From a bacterium (GTDB taxonomy: Bacteria; Desulfobacterota; Binatia; Binatales; Binataceae), in the NCBI GenBank assembly GCA_014896235.1, contig JADBKU010000028.1:1-64000 (forward strand): a stretch of 64,000 nt of DNA, in the 5' to 3' direction. Shown here piece after piece: positions 9,175 through 18,103 of this stretch. The notes under the pieces are model-generated. The model searched no databases and was not told the origin of the DNA. It saw only the letters and a list, made by a program, of their open reading frames with translations. Position 1 is the first letter of the stretch. Each line of letters begins with the position of its first letter. Both the position numbers and the translations under genes were made by a program.

Positions 9175-10260
9175 CTATTTCGCCGCCGCGCCGGTCGCTT
9201 CGCTAATAGAGCGAAAACCCTCGCGCGCGAGCAAGCGCGCGAGATCGCGCTTGATGCCGGCGACAACGCCCGGTCCGTCGTAAACCATCCCGGTGTACAG
9301 CTCGACCAGGCTGGCGCCGGCGCGGATATGGCCGAGAGCGTCTTCGGCGCTGGCGACTCCGCCAACGCCGATAATCGCGACTTTTCCGCCGGTCGCGGTG
9401 TAAACCCGCGCGATCATTCTGCGCGCCCGGTCGCGCAGAGGCGCGCCGCTCAACCCGCCCGGATATGGCGCGGAGACGCCGACCTCTGCGCGCGCGAGCG
9501 TGGTGTTGGTCGCGACGATTCCGTCGATGCGCTCATCCAGCGCGCAGGCGCAAATCGCGTCGGCCTGCGCGTCGTCGAGATCGGGCGCGATTTTGATCAG
9601 CAGCGGCTTTGGTTGCGCGTACGCGGGCGTCGCGCCGCGAATCGCCTCGACGATTTCGCGGATTCGCTCCGGCGCCTGAAAATCGCGCAGCCCGGGCGTA
9701 TTCGGCGACGACACGTTGACGACGATAAAATCCGCGTAGCGCGCGAGCCGCCGCGTCAGCGCCGCGTAATCCTCTGCGACCCGCTCCGCTGGCGTATCTT
9801 TGTTCGGTCCGAAATTCAGTCCGATGCGCATCGTGCGCGACCGCCGCGCCGCCCGTTCCAGCCGCGCCGCCGCGGCCTCCATCCCGGCGCCTGGAAAACC
9901 GAGCCGGTTGATCAGCGCGCGGTCGCTGGTCAGCCGCCACATCCGTGGCCGCGGATTTCCCGGCTGCGGGCGCGGCGTAATCGTGCCCAATTCGGCGAAG
10001 CCGAAGCCAAGCAGGTTCCATGCGTTAATCGCGCGCGCGTCCTTGTCCATCCCGGCCGCCAATCCGAGCGGATTCGGAAAGCGCACGCCGAAAACGGTTG
10101 TGGCGAGTTCGGGCGGATCGGCGGGAGCGGCCAGCGGCGGCGCAAGCGCCAGCGCCGCGATGGTGAACCGATGGGCGAGTTCGGGATCGATCCGGAACAG
10201 GAACGGCCGGATAAATCGCGCGTAGAGGTTGGACGCCGCCGGGCCCATCAACGACCGCAT
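9175..10260 (-). CDS. pyrD: Dihydroorotate dehydrogenase (quinone), class 2
   Basis: Oxidises dihydroorotate to orotate in pyrimidine synthesis and passes electrons to membrane quinone. At about 361 residues it has the class 2 length, with an N-terminal membrane-association segment (LYARFIRPFLFRIDPELAHR). Conserved blocks are NPLGLAAGMDKDA, AELGTITPRPQPGNPRPR, INRLGFPGAG, the catalytic Ser in VNVSSPNTPGLRDFQ, IVATNTTLAR and the FMN-phosphate site VGGVASAEDALGHIRAGA. The ATG at 10260 has a G-rich SD (GGGGG) and fits family length; the frame stays open up to 10371 but that extension is not conserved-looking. It is first in an operon with the sulfurtransferase and pcp. Confidence 0.95.
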   Translation of the reverse strand: MRSLMGPAASNLYARFIRPFLFRIDPELAHRFTIAALALAPPLAAPADPPELATTVFGVRFPNPLGLAAGMDKDARAINAWNLLGFGFAELGTITPRPQPGNPRPRMWRLTSDRALINRLGFPGAGMEAAAARLERAARRSRTMRIGLNFGPNKDTPAERVAEDYAALTRRLARYADFIVVNVSSPNTPGLRDFQAPERIREIVEAIRGATPAYAQPKPLLIKIAPDLDDAQADAICACALDERIDGIVATNTTLARAEVGVSAPYPGGLSGAPLRDRARRMIARVYTATGGKVAIIGVGGVASAEDALGHIRAGASLVELYTGMVYDGPGVVAGIKRDLARLLAREGFRSISEATGAAAK

Positions 10261-10440
10261 CTTGCGCCCCCGCCATCCCCCGCGCAATCTGGCGGCGCGG
10301 CGTTGCCGAGGATTTCGATTTATAAACAGCAGTGGAACAATCTTCAAAGCGGCAGTGGACGCATCGCGCACGGCGATTAAGAATCTCCCGGCGAAATCCT
10401 GGCGATGTTGCTATGATGGTTGGCGTACGGCGGAGCGGCG

Positions 10441-11268
10441 ATGAATAACAAAGCGAAGATGCAGGTCAAGCTGATCGATTACGCCAAGGCGCCGCTGGAA
10501 AAACTCTACGCCGCCTTCCGCACCTGCTACTCCGCCGACACCCCGATCGAAATCTGGCAGAAGATCGAAGCCGAAAAGATTTCGCACGAAAAAATCCGCG
10601 AATTTATCGCCGAGCGGCTTAAGACCGGCCATGCCTCGCCGCTCGAACAGGTGGTCTTCTGGTTCGCGATCGCCGGCGTTTCGCGCTCGCTCTCGCATCA
10701 GTTCGTCCGCCACCGCATCGGCATCAGCTTCGAGCAGCAAAGCCAGCGCTACGTCAAGTTCAAGGAAGAAAAGCTCGCCTTCGTGATGCCCGAGTCGTGG
10801 ACGCGGGCCGGGCTCGACGCCGAATACGCCGAGCTGCTGGAGCATACGTCGAAGCTCTACGCGCGCGCGCTCAAGGCCGGAATTCCAGCCGAAGACGCGC
10901 GCTTCGTGCTGCCCAACGCCGCGCCGACGAACTTTCACGTGATGGTGAATTTCGCCGAGATGCTGCATATCTGCGACCTGCGGCTGTGCGTGCGCGCGCA
11001 GTGGGAGATCCGGCGGATGGTCGCGATGATGCGCGCGGAGATCAAGCGCGTATTGCCCGAAATCGCGGTTTTCCTGCAACCCAAGTGCGGCGAGAACCGG
11101 ATGGGCTACTGCGACGAATCGTTGAGCGACTGGGAAATCTGTCCGCTCGGCAAGGTGCGCCCGCACAAGTCGAAATTGTTCGAAATCTACGAGCGGCACG
11201 GCGCGCGCAAATCGCGGGATTTGAGCGACGCGGAGTTCCGCGCCGTCGAGGAAAAAGAACAGCTCTGA
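10441..11268 (+). CDS. thyX: FAD-dependent thymidylate synthase
   Basis: Makes dTMP from dUMP using methylene-tetrahydrofolate, FAD and NADPH. The ThyX signature region is RHRIGISFEQQSQRYVKF. Compared with the textbook motif RHRxxSxNxxSxR it has one extra residue between RHR and SxR. Other family blocks are TCYSADTP at the N-terminus, GHASPLEQVVFWF, and VLPNAAPTNFHVMVN with LRLCVRAQWEIRRM. The C-terminal 50 or so residues hold three Cys (KCGENRMGYC and WEICPLG) not typical of short ThyX proteins. The start is the ATG at 10441, with GGAG five bases upstream, rather than the TTG at 10420. No thyA is seen in the window. Confidence 0.95.
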   Translation: MNNKAKMQVKLIDYAKAPLEKLYAAFRTCYSADTPIEIWQKIEAEKISHEKIREFIAERLKTGHASPLEQVVFWFAIAGVSRSLSHQFVRHRIGISFEQQSQRYVKFKEEKLAFVMPESWTRAGLDAEYAELLEHTSKLYARALKAGIPAEDARFVLPNAAPTNFHVMVNFAEMLHICDLRLCVRAQWEIRRMVAMMRAEIKRVLPEIAVFLQPKCGENRMGYCDESLSDWEICPLGKVRPHKSKLFEIYERHGARKSRDLSDAEFRAVEEKEQL

Positions 11269-11311
11269 CCGGGCCGCGCCTTTCCCACGCCGCCACGCTA
11301 CGATTTGCGGC

Positions 11312-11632
11312 ATGGCCAGCATCCATCCCCTAATTGCGCTCGGTGTCCTCGGCTCCACCGCCGCCACGGACGCCGTATACGTCCTTTTCAACGCCGCGGT
11401 TTCCCAGGGCCGCCGCATCCGCGCCGCCTCGTGGAGCGGCGCATGGTACCTGCTGTCCGCCTTTGCAGTGATCAGCTACACACAAAATCCCTGGTACGTT
11501 CTGTTCGCCGCGGGCGGCTCATGGATCGGCGCTTTCCTCGCGATGACGTGGCTCAGGCACGACGGCGGCGGCCCGGCGGAATCCTCGATGCTCGAGCGGG
11601 CGCCCGGCGCGGGCAAGTCGCCGCCGGTCTGA
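11312..11632 (+). CDS. Small predicted membrane protein
   Basis: A 106-residue protein of unknown function. It has three likely membrane segments: HPLIALGVLGSTAATDAVYV, a middle GAWYLLSAFAVISY and WYVLFAAGGSWIGAFLAMTW. A charged C-terminal tail of about 25 residues follows (LRHDGGGPAESSMLERAPG). I do not recognise the family. It lies 43 bp after thyX on the same strand and may be cotranscribed. Confidence 0.6.
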   Translation: MASIHPLIALGVLGSTAATDAVYVLFNAAVSQGRRIRAASWSGAWYLLSAFAVISYTQNPWYVLFAAGGSWIGAFLAMTWLRHDGGGPAESSMLERAPGAGKSPPV

Positions 11633-11721
11633 CGCTTGTGGAATTTCCGCGCCGCGTAAACGCCGTTGCGCTTGCGCATCGCGGCTTGCTGTGCAATTCG
11701 GTTCTTATAAGGAATTTGACG

Positions 11722-11964
11722 GTGGGAATAATCGAATCCAGCGCGCCCGGGCGCGGCTATCGGATTATCGACCCATGCTCGCGCTGTGGCGTGCAGGAAG
11801 GCGTCTGGAGCGTGCCGTGGCCCGATTTGCCGCCCGAAGCGTTCCATCTGCTGTGCGGACGATGCCTGTGGCGGAGTTTTCACGACCTGCCGAAAGGCCC
11901 GATCCGTCGCGCGCTGGTGCGCAAAGTTTTCGTCCGCCGCGCAGCCGCCAACCCCGGCGTTTGA
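11722..11964 (+). CDS. Small zinc-ribbon-like protein
   Basis: An 80-residue ORF starting at GTG 11722, with an AAGGA SD at 11709-11713 (spacing 8). It contains two CxxC knuckles, PCSRCGVQEGVW and LLCGRCLWRS, about 25 residues apart, the layout of a small zinc ribbon, followed by a basic tail (RRALVRKVFVRRAAA). The frame stays open further upstream (from 11305), but only the part after the SD looks like protein sequence. Zinc binding is inferred from Cys spacing; possible roles are nucleic acid or protein binding. It lies 18 bp before the uracil-DNA glycosylase start on the same strand, so the two may form an operon. Confidence 0.55.
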   Translation: MGIIESSAPGRGYRIIDPCSRCGVQEGVWSVPWPDLPPEAFHLLCGRCLWRSFHDLPKGPIRRALVRKVFVRRAAANPGV

Positions 11965-11982
11965 GTCGCCGATTTTGCGGCG

Positions 11983-12609
11983 ATGGTTCACGCGTCGGCG
12001 CGACATTTTCAAATCCGTTCTTACAAGACCAGCATCGATAATCTATCGGCGTCTATACGCGCCTGTGTGCGCTGCGCCGCCCTGGTCAAATGCCGGTCGC
12101 AGGCGGTGCCCGGCGCGGGCGCGGTTCCGGCCGAAGTCGCCTTCGTCGGGCTGGCGCCGGGCCGCTTCGGCGGCGATCGCACCGGCGTCCCGTTCGAGGG
12201 CGATCGATCCGGAGAATTGCTGCGCCGGATGATTCGCGATGTCGGGTTGAGATCAGTTTTCATCACCAATGTCGTGCGCTGTAATCCGCGCGACGCGAGA
12301 GGGCGCAATCGCGATCCAAGCGCGTCGGAAATTGCGAATTGTCGTGGCTATCTCGCCGCCGAAATGGAACTCGCACGGCCGCGGCTGGTCGTATGTCTCG
12401 GGCGGATCGCATGGCGGGAACTGGCCGGCCGCGAGCGGCCGTTCACGCCCGGCGCCGCCAATCCGACGATCGCAAGCGGCCTGCGGCTCTGGCCGATGTA
12501 CCATCCGGGATACGTAATCCGCGGCGCCTATTCGGAAAAATCGTATAGGCGCGATTTTGCGCGGATGGCGCGCATCGTCCACGCGGGGCGGATCGGGACG
12601 CCCGATTGA
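11983..12609 (+). CDS. Uracil-DNA glycosylase, iron-sulfur type (family 4/5)
   Basis: Base-excision repair enzyme that removes uracil from DNA. The 208-residue protein has the four Cys expected for the 4Fe-4S cluster: CVRC near residue 28, VVRCNPRD and EIANCRGYL. The active-site block is FVGLAPGRFGGDRTGVPFEG, in place of the usual GEAPG of family 4; the ITNVVRCNPRDARGRN block follows, and the leucine-loop-type motif is MYHPGYVIR. The GLAPG sequence, lacking the Glu of family 4, fits family 5 (UDGb-like) better, but I leave the subfamily open. Confidence 0.85.
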   Translation: MVHASARHFQIRSYKTSIDNLSASIRACVRCAALVKCRSQAVPGAGAVPAEVAFVGLAPGRFGGDRTGVPFEGDRSGELLRRMIRDVGLRSVFITNVVRCNPRDARGRNRDPSASEIANCRGYLAAEMELARPRLVVCLGRIAWRELAGRERPFTPGAANPTIASGLRLWPMYHPGYVIRGAYSEKSYRRDFARMARIVHAGRIGTPD

Positions 12610-12642
12610 CGCCGCGGGACGCGCCCGCGATGCTGACTGAAG

Positions 12643-13515
12643 ATGGACATCACGCTTGAAAGCGTCGCGGCCGGGATGCGCCAGGCGCGCTATATCACCA
12701 ATCAGCGCGTCGAAACGGCGGTGTTTCTCGCGCTCGCGCTAGGCAAGCCGCTGTTGATCGAGGGGCCTGCCGGAGCCGGCAAGACCGAGGTCGCCAAAGT
12801 AATCGCGGCGATGCTCGGGACCGAACTTATCCGCCTGCAATGCTACGAGGGCCTCGACGAGGCGCGCGCGCTTTACGAATGGAACTATCAGAAGCAACTG
12901 CTCCGGTTGCAGGCCGACGAAGCCTCGGGCCAGCGCTGGGAAGAAATTTCCGAGCATCTCTTTTCCCGCGCTTATCTGCTCGAACGTCCGCTGCTGCGTG
13001 CGATCTCGGCGCCGCGCAAGGTCGTTTTGCTGATCGACGAAATCGACAAGGCGGACGAGGAGTTCGAGGCGTTCCTGCTCGAAATCCTGTCCGACTTCCA
13101 GGTCAGCGTGCCCGAGCTGGGCACGCTCAAAGCGCACGAGCGGCCGGTGGTCGTGCTGACCTCGAACCGCGCGCGCGAACTCTCCGAGGCGCTGCGGCGG
13201 CGCTGCCTCCATCTGTTCATCGATTTCCCCGGAATCGAGCAGGAGCGCCGGATAATCGAATTGAAAGTTCCGGACCTCGACGCGCGGCTGGCGGCCGACG
13301 CCGCCCGGATTGTAAACGCTATCCGCAAGCTTGAATTGAAAAAGGCGCCGTCGATCGCCGAGACGCTGGATTGGGCGCGCGCGCTCGTACGGCTGGGCGT
13401 GAAAGAACTGGACACGCCGGCGCTCCGCGTCACGCTTGGCTTGCTGCTCAAGCACGAAGAGGATCGCGAACGGGTCGAGGCCAAGTCGTCCGCGCTGGCG
13501 GCGCGTCCGCGATGA
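12643..13515 (+). CDS. MoxR-family AAA+ ATPase (CoxD-like)
   Basis: A 290-residue AAA+ ATPase of the MoxR group. Walker A is EGPAGAGKTE, Walker B is VVLLIDEIDKADEEFEAFLLEIL, sensor 1 is VVVLTSNRARELSEALRRRC and an arginine-finger region follows. MoxR proteins act as chaperones that activate or insert cofactors into partner enzymes, usually with a VWA protein. Here the stop overlaps the start of a CoxE-like VWA gene by 4 bp, the classical pairing. No CO dehydrogenase or methanol dehydrogenase genes are in the window, so the client is unknown. Confidence 0.92.
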   Translation: MDITLESVAAGMRQARYITNQRVETAVFLALALGKPLLIEGPAGAGKTEVAKVIAAMLGTELIRLQCYEGLDEARALYEWNYQKQLLRLQADEASGQRWEEISEHLFSRAYLLERPLLRAISAPRKVVLLIDEIDKADEEFEAFLLEILSDFQVSVPELGTLKAHERPVVVLTSNRARELSEALRRRCLHLFIDFPGIEQERRIIELKVPDLDARLAADAARIVNAIRKLELKKAPSIAETLDWARALVRLGVKELDTPALRVTLGLLLKHEEDRERVEAKSSALAARPR

Positions 13516-14801
13516 GCGGATTGCGGGCGGCGCTGCTGGACTTCATCGCCGATTTGCGGACGGCGGGCGTTCGGATCTCGATCGCCGAATCGCTCGACGC
13601 GATGCATGCGGTCGCCGCCGCCGGAATCGAACGCGTTCCGATGCGCGAGGCGCTGGCGGCGGCGCTAATCAAGGACGAGGCGGATCGCCCGATTTTCGAT
13701 GAAATTTTCATCCGGCGCTTCGCCCCGCCGCCACTGCCGGCAGGCGCGCGGCGCGGTCCCGCCCGCCGCTCGGGGACTTTCGGCGCCGCGGGCGGACCGA
13801 ATCCATCCGAATCCGCATCGGGAGCCAAAACCGCTTCTCCCGAATCGGAGAACGAGCCTGCTCCGGCGACGCGGCAGCCGCAAGCAACGGATTCGCGTGC
13901 GAAAGCGTCACCAAGCCGCAATTCGCTAGACGGCGCTTCGGCGGAGCGCGACTCCGAACTTGCCGCCAGATCCGGCGATGGTTCGAGCGAGTACGACCCG
14001 GCGAGCGCCCGCGAATCCGATTTGAAGCGGTCGTACGATGCGCCGTCGCATGATCTCGCCGGCGGATCGGAAGCGGCGCGCGCGGCGGCGCTGCGCGCGA
14101 TCGAACAGACCCCCTTCAGCCGCTATTCCGATCTCGAATACGAAACGGCGCGCGACGCGTTGGCGATTCTGAAACGGCGCTTTCGCGCCCGTCTGGCGCG
14201 ACGCCTGAAGCTGGCCGCCGCCGGCCGCATCGATTTGCGCCGGACGCTGCGGGCGGCGATTCAGCATGGCGGATCGCTGGGCGAGCTGCGTTTCCGCGCG
14301 CGCCGTCCACGCCATCTGGAATTGCTGATCCTTGCGGATATTTCCGGGTCGATGAAGTACGCGTCCGCACTGATGCTGAAACTCGCGGCTGGCGCCGCCG
14401 GAGCATTCCGGCGCGCGCGCAGCTTTGTCTATATCGATCGGCTGGCCGAGGCGGGTTTCGAGCACGGTCGGCTGGTGATGACGCCGCCGCTGGACCTCTA
14501 CGCCCGTTCCGATTTCGGCCGCGTTCTGGCCGAGCTGACGGCGCGGCGCGCCGAACTGATTTCCCGCGCCACCGTGATTGTGATCATGGGCGACGGACGG
14601 AACAATCGCCGACCGGCGCGGGCCAACCTGTTGCGGGATTTGGGCCTCCACGCGCGCTCGATCCTTTGGTTAAACCCCGAGGCGCCGGAGCGATGGAACA
14701 CTGGGGACAGCGCGATCGGGCAATACGCCAGGGCCGTCGATGCGATGCTGCTCGCGCGCAATCTGCGCGAGGTGGAAGAGGGATTGAGCAGAATCGGCTG
14801 A
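13512..14801 (+). CDS. VWA domain protein, CoxE-like
   Basis: Partner of the preceding MoxR ATPase. The 429-residue protein starts with a helical domain (LLDFIADLRTAGVRISIAES), then has a long low-complexity Ser/Ala/Glu-rich spacer (about residues 75-190). The C-terminal von Willebrand A domain carries the MIDAS motif DISGSM and the later metal-site block VIVIMGDGRNNRRP. The pair probably works on maturation of a metalloenzyme or another complex. The ATG at 13512 overlaps the moxR stop (ATGA), which fixes the start. Confidence 0.9.
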   Translation: MSGLRAALLDFIADLRTAGVRISIAESLDAMHAVAAAGIERVPMREALAAALIKDEADRPIFDEIFIRRFAPPPLPAGARRGPARRSGTFGAAGGPNPSESASGAKTASPESENEPAPATRQPQATDSRAKASPSRNSLDGASAERDSELAARSGDGSSEYDPASARESDLKRSYDAPSHDLAGGSEAARAAALRAIEQTPFSRYSDLEYETARDALAILKRRFRARLARRLKLAAAGRIDLRRTLRAAIQHGGSLGELRFRARRPRHLELLILADISGSMKYASALMLKLAAGAAGAFRRARSFVYIDRLAEAGFEHGRLVMTPPLDLYARSDFGRVLAELTARRAELISRATVIVIMGDGRNNRRPARANLLRDLGLHARSILWLNPEAPERWNTGDSAIGQYARAVDAMLLARNLREVEEGLSRIG

Positions 14802-14921
14802 CCTTCGGAATCGCCGTTAACAGGAACCCTCGTGCCGATCCATGCAAGTTGCATCGTGGCTGGCATCATGGCAATCTGCGGCTGTTATTTCCAAAAATTG
14901 CTCAAATTTAATTCAATCCGT

Positions 14922-14951
14922 TTGACCGGTTTCAATAAGAGACGCTATAGA
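14922..14951 (+). promoter_or_regulatory. Predicted sigma-70-type promoter for the FecR gene
   Basis: TTGACC at 14922-14927 and TATAGA at 14946-14951 are separated by 18 bases, inside an unusually AT-rich island (about 14885-14990) in this GC-rich window. The -10 box ends 33 bases before the FecR ATG. The match to the consensus is good but no start site is known. Confidence 0.5.
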
Positions 14952-14984
14952 AAGAGAAAGCACGCATTCGACAAGATTAATAGC

Positions 14985-15776
14985 ATGAATTATTGTACGT
15001 CCAAGAACAGGGCTCGGCGCAACGTCATCAATGTGGTCGCAACAGCCATGTTCATCTTTGGCGGAGGCGTCGCGCAGGCCCAAACCGTGGCCGGCTCTGT
15101 CACCGCAGTGAGCGGCAGCGTGACGATCGGGCGCGCGGGCGCGACCAGCCCGGCGACTTATGGCGAGAAAGTCGACGTCGGCGACAGGTTGACGACCGGC
15201 CCGAACGGCAACGTCACAATCACGCTGACCGACGGCAGTCAGATGGAACTGGAGCAATCGAGCACGCTCACGCTCGACGAAAATACCCTGACGCCGGGCG
15301 GCCAGCGTCAAAGCACGCGGGTAACGCTGCTAACCGGCCTGCTGCATTCGTTGGTGCGGGTCACTCCCGGCACGCCGCCGAATTATGAAGTACATACGCC
15401 GAACGCGGTCGCGTCGGCGCGCGGCACCTCGTACGACGTCGATCACGAAACCGGCGTGACCGACAACAAATATCCAAACTGCAAGGAATTCTCGCACGTT
15501 TCGGTTTATCAAGGCACGGTCGAGGTTTCGAATCCGACGAACCCCTCGTCGCCTCCGGTCGATGTGAAACCCGGGCAAAAGGTGACGGTGCCGTGCGGCG
15601 GCGCGCCGATGTTCGGCGCGGCGGGCGGAATTGGAACGGCCGGCGGGATCGCTGCCGGAGTTCTTGGAGCGCTCGGCGCCGGCGGAATTGCGGTGGGCGT
15701 GATTGGGGGCACCGGCGGATTTGGCGGCGGTGCGCATCCCACGCCGACGCCTCATCCCATTACCGTCGGCCAATGA
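14985..15776 (+). CDS. Secreted FecR-domain protein
   Basis: A 263-residue exported protein. A signal peptide is visible (INVVATAMFIFGGGVAQAQT). The FecR domain follows: GSVTIGRAG, GDRLTTGPNGNVTITLTDGSQMEL and, further on, TPNAVASARGTSYDV and VSVYQGTVEVSN. The C-terminal 60 residues are Gly/Ala-rich and hydrophobic, then TPTPHP. Stand-alone FecR proteins of this type are common beside CHASE2-cyclase genes, and one follows 74 bp downstream. I chose the ATG at 14985, which directly precedes the signal peptide; no strong SD is seen. A role as an extracytoplasmic partner of the cyclase is inference from neighbourhood only. Confidence 0.82.
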   Translation: MNYCTSKNRARRNVINVVATAMFIFGGGVAQAQTVAGSVTAVSGSVTIGRAGATSPATYGEKVDVGDRLTTGPNGNVTITLTDGSQMELEQSSTLTLDENTLTPGGQRQSTRVTLLTGLLHSLVRVTPGTPPNYEVHTPNAVASARGTSYDVDHETGVTDNKYPNCKEFSHVSVYQGTVEVSNPTNPSSPPVDVKPGQKVTVPCGGAPMFGAAGGIGTAGGIAAGVLGALGAGGIAVGVIGGTGGFGGGAHPTPTPHPITVGQ

Positions 15777-15850
15777 TTCCCGCGGGTCGGCGGCGCCCGT
15801 CGCCGGCCTGATCGCCACGCCCGTGATGCGCTAAACTGGCGGGCGCAACC

Positions 15851-18079
15851 ATGGCCGAGGCCGCGCGCAAACCTTTCTGGAAAAGCCCGTTCACCACCGT
15901 TTTGATCGGGCTTGTCGTGGTCGCGGCATTGACGATGCTGAACCGCAAGGGCGGTCTCGAGTCGCTCGAGCTGGCCGTATCCGACCGAATCGTTTACCAC
16001 GACATGCCCGCGCCGCCGCCGTCCGGCATGGTGGCGATCGCCGGCATCGACGACAAGAGTATCGCGGAGTTGGGCCGATGGCCGTGGGGGCGCGACGTCG
16101 AAGCGCGCGTGGTGGCGGCCTTGCAATATTATCGGGCCGCGGTCGTCGGCTTTGACGTGTTGATGACCGAGCGCGACTCGGCCGATGTGGAACGGGAGCA
16201 GATCGCAACCGATCTGGCCGCGGCCGGAGTCGGATCGCCGAGCGTTCGCGCGATGCTCGCACGGAGCAACGACGCCGAATTCGCGCGCGCGATCGCCGCG
16301 CAGGGCGAGACGTTCCTTGGCTACACCTTCAGTTCGGTCACAGATCCGTTCGAACCCGCGGCGCTGCGCGCAAAAGAATCGAATGTTTCCGGATTCCGCA
16401 CCACATTCGCCGATCCGCCGCCGCTCTTCTACAATATAGTCCGCAAGACGCCGGGCGCGCTCGACGCGACCATGACGGCCGCAGGCTATCTGCCGCCGAT
16501 CGACGTGCTCAATCGCGCGGCGCGGGGCAGCGGCTACGTCTATATCGACCATGACGCCGACGGCGCGGTCCGGTCGATTCCGGCGGTTTTCCGCTTCCGC
16601 GGCCGCTATTGCGTGCCGCTGTTCCTTGCGCTGGCCGACGCTTTCGCCGGGTTTCCGCCGCTGGAAGTCCAACTCGGGCCGAACGGCGTCGCCGGCGTGA
16701 GCATCGCCAGGTTGCAAATTCCGGTTGACGAGGTCGGCCGGATGATAATCCATTTTCGCGGACCGGCGGGATCGATACCGTCCTACTCGATCGCGGATAT
16801 CGTCGATCATCGTCTGCCGGCGGACGCGCTCAAGAACAAAATCGTGCTGGTCGGGTTGACCGGACGCGCGCTCGGCGACCGCGTGGTCACGCCCGTCAGC
16901 GGCGACTATCCCGGCGTCGAAGTGCAGGCGAGCGCGGTCGACAATGTGCTGAGCGGAGGCTTTTTGGTCAGCAACGGCAAGCTCTGGTTTGCCGAAGAAT
17001 GGGCGGGCGTAGCGATCGGCGCGGCGATCAGCATCGCCGCGGCCTATCTCAGCGCTGTCGCCAGCGCCGGCGTCGGGATGCTGCTGGGAGTGGGCTATCT
17101 GGCCTGGTCGATGCATCTCCTGCGCACGTCTGGCGAAGAACTGGGCGTTATCTTTCCGCTGCTCACGCTCGCCATCACCTATATCTTCGTCATCAGTTGG
17201 CGTTACGCGGTGGAGGGCCGCGAAAAATGGTTCATCCGGCACGCCTTCGAGCACTATCTTAGCCCCGAAGTCATCGCCTCGCTGGTGGACAATCCCGACG
17301 GCCTCACGCTTGGCGGAGAGCGGCGCCATCTCGCGATCCTCTTCTCGGACATCGTTAATTTCACGTCGCGCACCGAACGTTCCGACCCGGAACCGCTGGT
17401 CGCCCTGCTCAACACCTACATGACCGTGATGACCAACCTGATCCTCGAATGCGGCGGCACGGTGGACAAGCTGATGGGCGACGGCATCATGGCGTTCTGG
17501 GGCGCGCCGGCGGCGATGAAAAATCCGGCGCGCGCGGCGATCGCCTGCGCGGTCCGAATGATGGAGGAGCTGCGGCGGCTCGCCGCGACCGACGAGCGCT
17601 TCTCCGACATGCGCATCGGCATCGGCGTCTGCGCCGGCGAGGCGATCGTCGGCAATTTCGGCGGCGAGCGCAGTTTCGACTATTCCGCCATCGGCGACAC
17701 GGTGAACCTGGCGTCGCGGCTCGAGGGTCTTACGCGCCAATTCAAGGTCGGGATACTCGTCAACAAGCAGGCCTACATCGAGGCCGGCGATGGCTTCGTC
17801 GGGCGCGAAATTGGTCTCGTGAAAGTCAAAGGCAAGGACCAGCTCGTTCCCGTCGTTGAAGTCGTGGGACGCGCGGGCGACGGCGCCGATCCGGCGTACT
17901 ACGAACGATTCTCGCGCGCATTGGCCGCGATGCGCGACGGCGTTTCGCCCGAACCCGAACTGCGCGCGATGCTTGGCGAGCGGCCGGACGACCGCGTGAT
18001 CGCGATGTGCCTGGAGCGGCTGGGCGCGGCGGGCGCCGACCACCCGCACGAGATGGTCTTCGAATTCGACACCAAGTGA
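15851..18079 (+). CDS. CHASE2-domain adenylate cyclase
   Basis: A 742-residue membrane receptor enzyme making a cyclic nucleotide. It has an N-terminal membrane anchor (TTVLIGLVVVAALTML), a CHASE2 sensor domain (about residues 45-370, with GIDDKSIAELGRWPWGR), three membrane helices (about 380-450) and a class III cyclase domain. Catalytic residues are visible: metal-binding Asp in ILFSDIVNFTSR and KLMGDGIMAFWG, Lys in TVDKLMGD, and Asp in FDYSAIGDTVNLASRLEG with the transition-state Asn and Arg. The Lys/Asp pair predicts ATP rather than GTP as substrate. It would convert an envelope signal into cAMP. An MscS channel with a cyclic-nucleotide domain lies nearby on the other strand. Confidence 0.93.
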   Translation: MAEAARKPFWKSPFTTVLIGLVVVAALTMLNRKGGLESLELAVSDRIVYHDMPAPPPSGMVAIAGIDDKSIAELGRWPWGRDVEARVVAALQYYRAAVVGFDVLMTERDSADVEREQIATDLAAAGVGSPSVRAMLARSNDAEFARAIAAQGETFLGYTFSSVTDPFEPAALRAKESNVSGFRTTFADPPPLFYNIVRKTPGALDATMTAAGYLPPIDVLNRAARGSGYVYIDHDADGAVRSIPAVFRFRGRYCVPLFLALADAFAGFPPLEVQLGPNGVAGVSIARLQIPVDEVGRMIIHFRGPAGSIPSYSIADIVDHRLPADALKNKIVLVGLTGRALGDRVVTPVSGDYPGVEVQASAVDNVLSGGFLVSNGKLWFAEEWAGVAIGAAISIAAAYLSAVASAGVGMLLGVGYLAWSMHLLRTSGEELGVIFPLLTLAITYIFVISWRYAVEGREKWFIRHAFEHYLSPEVIASLVDNPDGLTLGGERRHLAILFSDIVNFTSRTERSDPEPLVALLNTYMTVMTNLILECGGTVDKLMGDGIMAFWGAPAAMKNPARAAIACAVRMMEELRRLAATDERFSDMRIGIGVCAGEAIVGNFGGERSFDYSAIGDTVNLASRLEGLTRQFKVGILVNKQAYIEAGDGFVGREIGLVKVKGKDQLVPVVEVVGRAGDGADPAYYERFSRALAAMRDGVSPEPELRAMLGERPDDRVIAMCLERLGAAGADHPHEMVFEFDTK

Positions 18080-18103
18080 ACGGGCCGAACCGCAGGCCGC
18101 GGC

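Noticed and set aside
9144-9365. Longer N-terminus for the sulfurtransferase
   Set aside because: It would overlap the end of pyrD; the ATG at 9143 fits family length.
15752-18049. Minus-strand 765-residue ORF opposite the cyclase
   Set aside because: The cyclase frame carries all catalytic motifs; the antisense frame shows only His/Arg/Asp-rich low-complexity sequence. It is long only because GC-rich DNA lacks stops.
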